Positions 44,701 through 51,656 of a stretch of 64,000 nucleotides of DNA are shown here, in pieces. The stretch lies in contig SVSI01000002.1 in assembly GCA_015064385.1 (NCBI GenBank), forward strand, positions 191,315-255,314, given 5' to 3'. Within the stretch, counting starts at the first letter, position 1, and each line of letters opens with the position of its first letter. Below the pieces are notes generated by a model, which did no database searches, was not told the origin of the DNA, and saw nothing but the letters and a program-made list of their open reading frames with translations. Both the position numbers and the translations under genes were made by a program. The stretch is from Oscillospiraceae bacterium. Its GTDB lineage: Bacteria > Bacillota > Clostridia > Oscillospirales > CAG-272.

Positions 44701-46004
44701 AGAAGGTAAGGTGTCTTTACACCGCTTATCGAAGCAACGCAAAGAGCGCCCTTGTAGGTCGAAGGAGATCCTACGGTCGCACTGTCGGGATTGGAGGTAA
44801 GCGGAAGGTTTCCGTTCTTCTCCGAGCCGTAGGTAGAGTTGAAGCTGTTGGACGCGGCAACTACCATGCTTATGCCCGCCTCGCGGATCCTGTCGTAAAC
44901 GCCCGATATCTGCTCCTTGTCCATCTCGCGGCTGAATCCGCAGGAGGTACCGATCGACATATTGATAACGTCAACGCCGAGAACCACGCAGTCCTCAAGC
45001 GCGCTGAGTATCCATGAGGATCTCGCAGACGACTCGGTGTCCGAGAATATCTTCATCTCTACGAGCTGTGCGCCGGGGGCAACGCCCGTGATAACGTCGT
45101 CGTGTCCCGCTATAACGCCCGAAACGTGAGTTCCGTGGTCGTTTGCCGAGGGTGTCATCGGATAAACGTCCGAATCGTAGTCGGCGTAGTCAAATCCGAA
45201 AGGAACCTTGTCGCTGATATATACGTCGGATGCAGTAAGTCCGCTCTGAAGCTTTGCAGCGGTCGTGTCACCGATAAGAGCTGCAACCTCGTCAAAGGTA
45301 AGTCCGAGCTTGCTTCTGTCGGTCTTGAAGTTTGAATCGAGGAATGCGGTGTGGTAGTAGTCAAGTCCGGTATCGAGGACTGCAATTACCATTCCCTCTC
45401 CGTTGTACTTAAAGTCCGAGCTGTCAAATATACCGGTCTCGTAAACGTCAACCTTGTTTTCGACGAGCTTGGTCTCGGCTGTCTTGTAAACGTCACCGAC
45501 TATTACGTTAGCACGAGGACCGAAGGTCGTGCAGACCTTTTCAAAGTCACCCGCTTTTATGCAGATCTCAAATCCGCTTAAGATGGTGTAATAGTTTGCG
45601 CCTTTCGTATAGCTTACACCCGCGATGTCAAGAAGGGAGAGCATCTCCGATTTTTCTGCAAGGATCTGCGCCTCGAGATCGGACGCCTCACTCGTTAGCG
45701 AGAACTCCGAGATCGACATACCGCGATCGTTTTTCTCATACGCATCAAGCAGGGACGTTTTGTTCACCTGCACGATAAGAGATATTTCGTCGGTGTCCTT
45801 TACCGTGCTCGGAAGCTTGTAAATGACCGAGGAGTTGAAATAACTCTCGAAATTGGTGTTGAGGTTGCCGTTGTAGCGGTTTACCAGAGACTGCTCCGCC
45901 GATACGCTGAGCGGGGCTACGGTTGATGATAGTAAAAGAGCAAGTACGGTGACGAGAATCAACGCCGACGATACCAGTCTTTTAATGAGTGTTGTGCGTG
46001 TCAT
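38760..46004 (-). CDS. giant secreted subtilase with Ig-like and BspA-type leucine-rich repeats
   Basis: The 2414-residue surface protein has a signal peptide (1-36, ending VSAEQ) and a propeptide. The S8 serine protease domain has Asp211 (IAVLDTGLDYYH), His290 (NDHGTHVSG), a protease-associated insert (GKIVLVRRGSTTFEEK) and Ser611 (LSGTSMATPNMSG). Fn3/C5a-peptidase-like domains follow to about 1150, then Ig-like BIG2 domains (about 1190-1370). More than twenty BspA-like LRR_5 repeats of the IGxxAFxxCxxLxxVxL type run from about 1385 to 2170. It ends in a helical stalk and a C-terminal membrane helix (about 2375-2395) with a lysine-rich tail; no LPXTG is seen. It probably degrades host or dietary protein and heads the peptide-import operon. 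Confidence 0.93.
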   Translation of the reverse strand: MTRTTLIKRLVSSALILVTVLALLLSSTVAPLSVSAEQSLVNRYNGNLNTNFESYFNSSVIYKLPSTVKDTDEISLIVQVNKTSLLDAYEKNDRGMSISEFSLTSEASDLEAQILAEKSEMLSLLDIAGVSYTKGANYYTILSGFEICIKAGDFEKVCTTFGPRANVIVGDVYKTAETKLVENKVDVYETGIFDSSDFKYNGEGMVIAVLDTGLDYYHTAFLDSNFKTDRSKLGLTFDEVAALIGDTTAAKLQSGLTASDVYISDKVPFGFDYADYDSDVYPMTPSANDHGTHVSGVIAGHDDVITGVAPGAQLVEMKIFSDTESSARSSWILSALEDCVVLGVDVINMSIGTSCGFSREMDKEQISGVYDRIREAGISMVVAASNSFNSTYGSEKNGNLPLTSNPDSATVGSPSTYKGALCVASISGVKTPYLLYNDRIIYFTESTDRVQEEKNFFDEIFKNGETSLEVEYITIPGAGRSADYQGIDVKGKIVLVRRGSTTFEEKANVAQAKGAAGVIIYNNVSGEIKMNVGDTTIPVCSIRQDDGEALAAAKSGVIKISRSQTSGPFMSDFSSWGPTPDLELKPEITAHGGSILSAVPGQDYDRLSGTSMATPNMSGVTALMRQYVIERFPEMKDDPVAVSALVHRLMMSTADVIYNVNGLPYSVRKQGAGLANLNNSAATTAYIATYDRKDGSEMDKTKIELGDDPAKKGVYTLKFTVVNFGSTALSYDVSAYVMTEGVSETKTSHGETTVTEQGYILGGASVVVSSVSNGTLNGSNVTVGAGQRADVTVTVTLSDADKAYMDSSFENGMYVEGFIMLDATAGSEIDLSVPYLGFYGDWTEAPIFDLDYFETNKDEIDESIDVEDKTLPDAYATRPIGGISDDYVSYLGSYYFIQDPSTKLIAADRKYISLSNQTDTINSLRFVWAGLLRNAASIEISIVEDATGEVIFTKTEKDVRKSYGDGGTIYPANVKIEFSAIDANLKNNTAYTVKLKAFLDYGDGGVETNDSNTFEFPIVTDFEAPAITDVEYYTEYDKAAKKNRLFARMFIYDNHYSMALQPGYIGLDGSGEPMLYNFDQYMTPIYSNVNSTTEVVYELTNYVDDIRKAYTDNSRNDRNCFTVAVYDYALNLATYEISLPDDFVDFYFEEEVSKGENKYALTLSPNETYTLSPKTYPGTEWPELLTYTAISTNGAVRVVNNKIVAVKPGVAMITATDNATQKTAQLTVKVLGEDEAGYRRYDKPVTDNFYLTGYRTEKAYYFVAAADREIGEAGNEMKFPSQNSYSLSMYPSEAVTIRYKLDAYFPDVTKVVFESSNENLVTVDANGKITAKAEGFASVTVRVQMDGKNTYYSKTINIEIKDPYISTGPSLTHYFGLGGRVEIPSSLALTSIGQFAFSNFEYIPKDPSEITEEDPDATEMWFIGDNTIEEVIIPEGVETIGSYAFANLTALKKVVLPSTVKMIDLGAFYGCTSLQVVEGIENVKFINQDAFANCALEGKISLDSAIVLTHSAFAYNRNLTEVVISDAVQSIGISAFEGCDKLESVTIKAERVKLGAYAFRRCKSLKSVSLNAAVIPTGAFDGCESLESFTFGKDVAVIGEFAFRDTRLKNITVAEGNTTLYHQSGTPYILNKEGNEIIFVATGISGVFNPGLDNVTSIGIGAFSGNKNLTSIILPGVTSVKAYAFADCQRLTSITLGALGEIGNYAFFNAQITSLPSFDEKLGYIGKYAFAGSELTSVVIPSGMTVGEGAFYECQDIKKVVIGDNVILGDRAFRLDRESNYKEMHYDDESGVRVYYYVYTSALKELTIGKNVIIGDSAFMGAAELESVTLGEGAVIGNEAFYNADKLENIDLSKVVSIGDTAFSGDVLYDFVDEGYTEPLYDENGYVYRFFAPNLKSVKIENAEKIGEGAFEYCLELTDVTLGEKVSVISAYAFDNCTALENINLSLVKEIGESAFAETMLGEVDLSGAEKIGEYAFVYSDALEKVKLGESVHIAEGAFSYCPKLSEIENIDKATYVGDYAFAYTDVRKADLSGATYIGEFAFIKEEMTDFEVVLGDKLESMGDNPFAMCHLKPFSSTASESFNGKDYVETVYTYDISSNIKVINGLVYRVVPSGLELVCYTGDAKEIHVADGTVRIAAMAFAGADLTTVYFPKETASIGHKAFFGCDDLTLVVFASYKAPILEEEYDMVYFQSGQNLPATGIYQFNDIEGNLIEYAGLEIVPYFMWNATSNATNVYYGANFVDYIGHINGGLTMVRPANGQFYDTFIYGQYFTTKFDGASAADKITLDAIAAINKIPEKVSLSDKATVLAAKEAYDKIATYEQLALVGDALTSKLTQAEKRIRDLEYLANQGGNTETPPEDIAPVTPETPSEPSMTMAFVIIGITVAMFGLLYLANKKKSGGENAQKGAKENE

Positions 46005-46053
46005 TGCTTTTTTCCTTTCGATCTATGTGAGCTTTAATTATAACCTTTGCCGA

Positions 46054-46098
46054 TATGCTCCGCTTTCACACTTTCGTGTGCGAAAGTAAGCGAGCATA
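46054..46098 (-). promoter_or_regulatory. long hairpin in the subtilase leader
   Basis: An imperfect stem of about 20 pairs (arms TATGCTC... and ...GAGCATA) lies between the promoter and the start of the giant subtilase gene. It could stabilise or regulate the message; the sequence fits no riboswitch class that I recognise. Confidence 0.55.
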
Positions 46099-46106
46099 AC
46101 CATTTT

Positions 46107-46135
46107 ATTTTATCACACGCACGCGCCGTTTTCAA
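46107..46135 (-). promoter_or_regulatory. promoter of the subtilase-opp unit
   Basis: Minus-strand TTGAAA (46135-46130), 17 bases, TAAAAT (46112-46107). No other convincing promoter or terminator is seen down to kdgK, so it may drive about 17 kb. Confidence 0.65.
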
Positions 46136-46186
46136 GGGTTTTGGCTAAAAAAATATAATATATAAATTAAATATTTGTGAATTCTA

Positions 46187-46216
46187 TTGACATTCAGAAT
46201 AATTATATGTTATTAT
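46187..46216 (+). promoter_or_regulatory. promoter of the three-lipoprotein unit
   Basis: TTGACA (46187-46192), 18-base spacer, TATTAT (46211-46216), divergent from the subtilase promoter. Confidence 0.65.
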
Positions 46217-46302
46217 TACTGTGGATTAGTTTTGCCTTGTTGGCACTTCAAAAACGCCGCGCAGGTCAAACGAAAACAAAATAATACATAGGAGAAACCA
46301 CA

Positions 46303-49197
46303 ATGAAACAAACCAAAACGATGCGCACGATCATTTCGCTGCTTTTGCTCGTTTCTATGCTCTTTTCCATTCTCTGCTCGTGCAGCGATAAGTCGGAAGA
46401 CAACGGAAACGCAAACGGCAACGGAAACCCGACGGACCAGACTCCGCCTACCGATGATCCGGGAAGCGGCGACCAGACACCCACACAGCCGGGTTCAAAG
46501 GTAAAATACAAGGTAAAGGTCCTTTCGGCAGGCGGACTCCCTCTCGAGGGTGTAACCGTCCGTATATACGCAGACAACACGCTTGAAGATCTCGTTGACT
46601 TCGCCGAGACCGACGCAGACGGAAGCGCAAGCTTGACTCTCGCAAGAAAGAGCAGCTATGCGGCTTACCTCACGGGCGTTCCCGACGGTTACGAGCTTGC
46701 AGATAGCTACGCCATCACCTCTACCGAAACGACGATAACTCTTACCTCCTCGATAATAAAGGACGAGAGTCTTGCGGGAGTCAGCTACAAGCTCGGCTCG
46801 GTAATGCACGATTTCTCGGTCGTTGCAAGAGACGGACAGATTTATAAGCTCTCCGAGATGCTCAAGGAAAAGAAAGCAGTGATGCTCAATTTCTGGTTCA
46901 CTACCTGTGCGCCCTGTCAAAATGAATTTCCTTATATGGCGCAGGCATACGAGAAGTACAAGGACGACATCGAGATCCTTGCCATGAATCACATGAACTC
47001 CGAAGATGACATCGATTTCTTCGAAATGATGTACGGTCTGGACACCCTTCCTTTTCCCAAGGTAAAGGACACCACACAAATGAAAAACGCCTTTGGTATC
47101 GAAAACTATCCTACTTCGGTAATTATCGACCGTTACGGTGTAATTTGCCTTATCGAGGCAGGTGGACTTCCGTCTGCAGAGCCCTTTGAAAAGGCATTTG
47201 AATACTTCTCATCCGACTCTTACGTTCAGAAGCTTTTCACAAACTTTGAGGAGCTCACTCCGATCGAGAAGCCCACCGAGGAAATGCCCTCGTCCGACGA
47301 GATCGCAGGCGTACTTAACGGCGGCGAGATAGAGGTCACCTACCGCCCCGAGAGCGGCGCCGCCGCAGAGGACACGTGGCCCTTCGTCATCGGCGAAAAG
47401 GACGGCGTTGCCTGCATTAAAAACTCCAACGCAGGAAAAAGCTCTACATTCGCCATTATGTACGCAGACATAACCCTCGCAAAGGGTCAGGCGTTAGCTA
47501 TCGACTACTTCTCATCAACCGAGCTCGGAGCAGATAAACTCATCGTTATAGTTGACGGTCAGGACATTTACCAGATATCCGGTGTAGGAAGCGCATGGGA
47601 GACCTGCTATCCGTACGTTGCAACCGAAGACGGCACCCACGAGGTTGCATTTGCATACGTTAAGGATTCTACTACAAACGAGGGTGAGGATACTATATAC
47701 CTCAAAAATCTCCGCGTAATCTCTACCGAGCAGATAGACGCTCCTACCTATATTCCAAGAGATGCAGCCACAAACCCCGATGAGTTCGGCTTCTCCTATC
47801 AAGACTATATAACCCCCGTATTCAACGAGAAGGACGGATATTACCACGTTGGCGACAAAAACGGTCCCCTTCTTCTTGCGGACCTTATGGGCATAACGAA
47901 GCTCCACACCTCCTTCGGAGAGAACACGTCCATTTATATCATCGCGACGTCAGACAACGGAATAGTTCTTAACGGAAAGAATTATTACGCCGACCTTTTG
48001 GACTATTTCTCGTATGCATCCAACTCCGAAATGCACGGTTTCTGCACCGTAAACGCAGAGCTTAAGGAGCTTCTTGAGATCGTTGCAGAGGCGGTAGGTC
48101 TCGAAAAAGACAACCCGAACGAATGGCTCCAGATGTGCATTTACTACGATGCTTACGGCACGAACGGAGCGCAGCTCCAAGACCCGATAAGAGGTCTTGC
48201 AGACTTCTCTGCCTTTGAGGCAAAGGAAGGCAAAAACAACAGCGTAACCTACAATCGCGTAATTATGCCCCGTGGTCTTCTTTACAAGTTCGTGCCTGCA
48301 AAGTCGGGCGCATACCGCATTACTTCGGACAGTGAACACGAGGTAAACGGTTGGATATTTACAGCCGAGGGCCTCACGGCGGACACCAGAACGCCCATCT
48401 ACACCTTTGAGGGCGGCGAAAGAATGTACAACGATAAGACCAACTGCTCAATGGTAATATACATGGAAGCAGGCAAGGAATACTATATCGATATTGCATA
48501 CTACGACGTATATCAGACCGGAACCTTCACCTTTGAGATAAAGCGTCTCGGCGCTTCCTACGATCTCTTTACCGTTGCATCTCCCGGATTCTTCACTTAT
48601 CACGAGACGTCCGGTACGGGTGCAGTCAATAAGATAATCGCAGGCGGTATCGACGTTGTTCTCGGAAGTGACGGATATTACCACGAAAAGCTCGCAAACG
48701 GCAAGACCGGATCGATACTTTACGCAGATTTCGTCGGTCTGACCAACATTTTCAGCCATTCTCTCACCGAAATGATAAACATGAGAGCATTCGACTTCTC
48801 ACTCACCGAAGGCGATCTTTACATCCTTAACTATATCTCGCAGTTCTACAAGGAGCTCGGAATCGAGGCAGGCAGTGATCCCGCAGAACACCGTGATCAG
48901 ATAATAGAAAAGTTTAAGGCACTTTGGGGCGAGACCTATGCCGAATATGACGAGATGTATCTTATCGACGACGTTATCAGCGGAAATTATCACGGCGATG
49001 GCGAGGATATGACCGCGATCGCAAGAAAGTACGCAAACCAGATCGACAAATCGAGCGCAACCGAGAGAAACGGCTGCGTCAAGGTCAACAAAGAGCTTGC
49101 AGACCTTCTCCAGATGCTTATGGACAAATACACCTTTGAGGGCGTAGACACCTCTTGGAGAAAGCTCTGCTACTACTATCAGCACTTCGGCGCATAA
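46303..49197 (+). CDS. thioredoxin-domain lipoprotein with two DGYYH repeats
   Basis: The 964-residue lipoprotein has a signal with cysteine at SILCSCSD and a low-complexity N/G/T/P linker. A carboxypeptidase-regulatory-like beta domain (KVLSAGGLPLEGVTVRIYA) and a TlpA/ResA-type thioredoxin domain (about 160-310) follow; the redox site is C202-A-P-C205 in FWFTTCAPCQNEFPYMA, with the cis-proline region NYPTSVIID. After it come beta-rich regions and two copies of a repeat that starts DGYYH (residues 511 and 790) and ends in a C-x-V-x-x-EL-x-x-LL...W...C-YY pattern. AGGAG precedes the ATG. It is expected to reduce or exchange thiols outside the membrane; the repeats are not a family I recognise. 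Confidence 0.85.
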   Translation: MKQTKTMRTIISLLLLVSMLFSILCSCSDKSEDNGNANGNGNPTDQTPPTDDPGSGDQTPTQPGSKVKYKVKVLSAGGLPLEGVTVRIYADNTLEDLVDFAETDADGSASLTLARKSSYAAYLTGVPDGYELADSYAITSTETTITLTSSIIKDESLAGVSYKLGSVMHDFSVVARDGQIYKLSEMLKEKKAVMLNFWFTTCAPCQNEFPYMAQAYEKYKDDIEILAMNHMNSEDDIDFFEMMYGLDTLPFPKVKDTTQMKNAFGIENYPTSVIIDRYGVICLIEAGGLPSAEPFEKAFEYFSSDSYVQKLFTNFEELTPIEKPTEEMPSSDEIAGVLNGGEIEVTYRPESGAAAEDTWPFVIGEKDGVACIKNSNAGKSSTFAIMYADITLAKGQALAIDYFSSTELGADKLIVIVDGQDIYQISGVGSAWETCYPYVATEDGTHEVAFAYVKDSTTNEGEDTIYLKNLRVISTEQIDAPTYIPRDAATNPDEFGFSYQDYITPVFNEKDGYYHVGDKNGPLLLADLMGITKLHTSFGENTSIYIIATSDNGIVLNGKNYYADLLDYFSYASNSEMHGFCTVNAELKELLEIVAEAVGLEKDNPNEWLQMCIYYDAYGTNGAQLQDPIRGLADFSAFEAKEGKNNSVTYNRVIMPRGLLYKFVPAKSGAYRITSDSEHEVNGWIFTAEGLTADTRTPIYTFEGGERMYNDKTNCSMVIYMEAGKEYYIDIAYYDVYQTGTFTFEIKRLGASYDLFTVASPGFFTYHETSGTGAVNKIIAGGIDVVLGSDGYYHEKLANGKTGSILYADFVGLTNIFSHSLTEMINMRAFDFSLTEGDLYILNYISQFYKELGIEAGSDPAEHRDQIIEKFKALWGETYAEYDEMYLIDDVISGNYHGDGEDMTAIARKYANQIDKSSATERNGCVKVNKELADLLQMLMDKYTFEGVDTSWRKLCYYYQHFGA

Positions 49198-49209
49198 GAG
49201 GTGGAGAGA

Positions 49210-50499
49210 ATGAAAAATACCGTATTTACGAGACTTTTGTCTCTTCTTCTCATCTGTATCCTTTCAGTTTCCCTTTTCGCTTGTAAAAACAGCTCGGGCG
49301 ATAACGCTGACGGCGCACCGTCAGATAATGGCAATACACCGACAGACGGGGGCTCAACGAGCTACACCGTCAGTGTAAAAAAATACGACGGCACACCCGC
49401 TACCGATACGGTCGTTACGGTGATGAAGGACGGCGAAAAGGTCAAAATGAACTTCGTTGACAAAAACGGAGTTGCACGCTTCGAGCTTGACGGAGATTCC
49501 TACACCTTCAAGCTCGAATCATCCGACAAAAAGACTCCTCTCAGTTATGACGAGAGTGCGTGCGTTCTCACGAAAAGCGCACCGAACGCCGAGATCACCG
49601 TTTACGGTACGGCACAAAAAACGGAAAGCATCACCTTCGTAATAAACGACGCGGACGTCAGCTTTGATACCTACGTTGCCGTTCTCGGCGGAATCAGAGT
49701 CACCGTGAAGAAGGACTCGCCGTGCTACTTTATATTTACTCCCACCGAGTCGGGATATTATAAGATATCCTCCTCCGACGCATCCGCATCGGTCGGATAT
49801 CACGGCGCACCCACCTTCCCCATGACAAACAATATCGCAAATATGGAAAGTGACGGGGCGTTTCACCTCAATATCAAGGATTCCAACATAGGGACCAACG
49901 GCACGGGCACCTCGCAGTACATAATCAGCATATCTACCGAGTCGGACGCCGAGCTCTCCTGCGTCCTTAAAATAGAGCGCGAAGGAAACTATGTAAGAGA
50001 TATATCCGACGAGCCGTGGCAGGATATCGCACCCTCGAAAACGCTCACAAAATTCGATCCCGATTTTTCGCTCGAAAATCTCATAGCGTTGGACATAACC
50101 GATCCTGCACTTACGGTTGTTTTCAATCCGCAGGATGGCTACTATCACCTCGGCAGTGCCGACGGACCTATCGTTCTCGTTCGTATGACCACGACCAACA
50201 ACGACCGCTTCGCATCCTTTACCAAAATGTGTGAAACAGACCGTCTCGGTGCTTATATCTACGACGAAAACGGTAATTTCGTAAGGAAAGAGAGCTTTAA
50301 CGATCTTATCGCCAAGTATGCCGAGATATGCGACGAAAACAGCGGAGTATGTCCTCTTGATAAAGACCTTGAATATATGATCAAAACAGTCGGAAATTTC
50401 AAGGGCTGGTGGAACTACGAAAAAGGAACGCAAATTTTTGGAGATCTTATAGTTCCCGAAAAGAATGCGTGGCTCTTTGCTTGCTGCTACGCAATGTAA
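49210..50499 (+). CDS. lipoprotein with one DGYYH repeat
   Basis: The 429-residue lipoprotein starts at ATG 49210 (MKNTVFTRLLSLLLI) with GAGG eight bases before; a GTG three codons upstream is the alternative. The lipobox is SLFACKN. A regulatory-like beta domain (VSVKKYDGTPATDTVVTV) is followed by a PPC-like segment (CYFIFTPTESGYYKISS) and one DGYYH repeat (residues 309-429). The protein is a shortened relative of the preceding one without the thioredoxin domain. It lies 12 bases after that gene, so the two are co-translated. Confidence 0.78.
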   Translation: MKNTVFTRLLSLLLICILSVSLFACKNSSGDNADGAPSDNGNTPTDGGSTSYTVSVKKYDGTPATDTVVTVMKDGEKVKMNFVDKNGVARFELDGDSYTFKLESSDKKTPLSYDESACVLTKSAPNAEITVYGTAQKTESITFVINDADVSFDTYVAVLGGIRVTVKKDSPCYFIFTPTESGYYKISSSDASASVGYHGAPTFPMTNNIANMESDGAFHLNIKDSNIGTNGTGTSQYIISISTESDAELSCVLKIEREGNYVRDISDEPWQDIAPSKTLTKFDPDFSLENLIALDITDPALTVVFNPQDGYYHLGSADGPIVLVRMTTTNNDRFASFTKMCETDRLGAYIYDENGNFVRKESFNDLIAKYAEICDENSGVCPLDKDLEYMIKTVGNFKGWWNYEKGTQIFGDLIVPEKNAWLFACCYAM

Positions 50500-50532
50500 G
50501 GCAAACCAATTCAATAACATAGGAGAAAATAT

Positions 50533-51603
50533 ATGAACAGAAACAGTAAACTTTCAAAAGTCCTTTCCGTTATCGCTCTGATGCTCTGCTTTGCGCTTCT
50601 CTTCTGCGCGTGCAATACTCCGAGCAACGATGACGGTAGCGACAGCAATCCTCCCGCAGGAGATACCACTCCCGACACGCCGGATAGCGGAAACGAAGAT
50701 CCCGATACCACCCCCGACGACGAAAAGCCGGGCGATGAAAACGACGGAAAAGTTACCTATACGGTAAACACGAAAGACCTTGACGGAAATCCTATCGCAG
50801 GCGTAGAGGTTCAGTTCTGCGTTGGCGACAACTGCAAGGCGCCCGTTTACAGTGATACAAACGGAGTTGCAACCATCACACTCGACCCCGAAGACTATCA
50901 CGTCAAGATCAACCCCGGCGTATATGCGGCAGATCCCGCAGAATACGAGTTCCCCGAGGGCTCGACCACGCTTGACGTAACAGTTTACAAGCTCCCTACG
51001 GGAAGTGAGGACGAACCTATTCCGGTAACCGAAAATGAGACTCAGGTAAAACTCAAGGCGGGCGCAAAGCTCTATTATACCGTGTTTATGCCCGGAGATA
51101 AGGTTCTGACCATTGACGACGTAAATTCCAGAGGCGCCGTTATCGAATACAACGGAAAAACGTACACCTCTGAAAACGGCAAGGTACAGGTGGCTCTCGA
51201 AGGCGGAATGATGGCAAATATCGCAGTATCCGCCGCAGACGGAAAGCTTGCAGTATTTACTCTCAAGGTATCGGTAAGAGAAGGATCATCAGGCAACCCG
51301 TTCACGCTTGAAAACCTCGATCCTATCACGGTAAACGTTCCCGAAAACGACAGCGTTCACTACAAGTGGATCGCTACCGCAAGCGGCACTCTCACCGTTT
51401 CATGCGCAAACGACGTAAACGATATCACCCTTAACAACAATACCGCCGCGATCTACGGCGATCCCTCTGACGGCGCGGCAAGCGTTTCGATCACGGTAAA
51501 CGAGGGGGACGAGATCACTCTCATATTCGCAGTCTGTGTTGTTGACGAATCTACATGGACGACTCCCGCGGCAGAACTGAGCGTTACGTTCACTCTTGCA
51601 TAA
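50533..51603 (+). CDS. lipoprotein with carboxypeptidase-regulatory-like domain
   Basis: The 356-residue lipoprotein has signal MNRNSKLSKVLSVIALM with lipobox LLFCACN. An acidic linker (about 24-70) is followed by the same type of beta domain as in the two genes before it (VNTKDLDGNPIAGVEVQF). A PPC/Ig-like C-terminal part (VPENDSVHYKWIATASGTLTVSC) completes it. It has no thioredoxin site and no DGYYH repeat. AGGAG precedes the ATG, and it ends the unit before a bidirectional terminator. Confidence 0.75.
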   Translation: MNRNSKLSKVLSVIALMLCFALLFCACNTPSNDDGSDSNPPAGDTTPDTPDSGNEDPDTTPDDEKPGDENDGKVTYTVNTKDLDGNPIAGVEVQFCVGDNCKAPVYSDTNGVATITLDPEDYHVKINPGVYAADPAEYEFPEGSTTLDVTVYKLPTGSEDEPIPVTENETQVKLKAGAKLYYTVFMPGDKVLTIDDVNSRGAVIEYNGKTYTSENGKVQVALEGGMMANIAVSAADGKLAVFTLKVSVREGSSGNPFTLENLDPITVNVPENDSVHYKWIATASGTLTVSCANDVNDITLNNNTAAIYGDPSDGAASVSITVNEGDEITLIFAVCVVDESTWTTPAAELSVTFTLA

Positions 51604-51614
51604 AAATTAAAAAC

Positions 51615-51646
51615 AAAAAAACTCGCACGGTTGTGCGAGTTTTTTT
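51615..51646. terminator. bidirectional terminator between the lipoprotein unit and the redox gene
   Basis: A perfect stem AAAAAAACTCGCAC, loop GGTT, with seven T on both strands. Confidence 0.92.
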
Positions 51647-51656
51647 ATTTTGTTTT

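Noticed and set aside
46005..46302. Possible riboswitch or small gene in the divergent intergenic region
   Set aside because: It holds two promoters and one hairpin; no known riboswitch core or credible short open frame with a ribosome site was seen.
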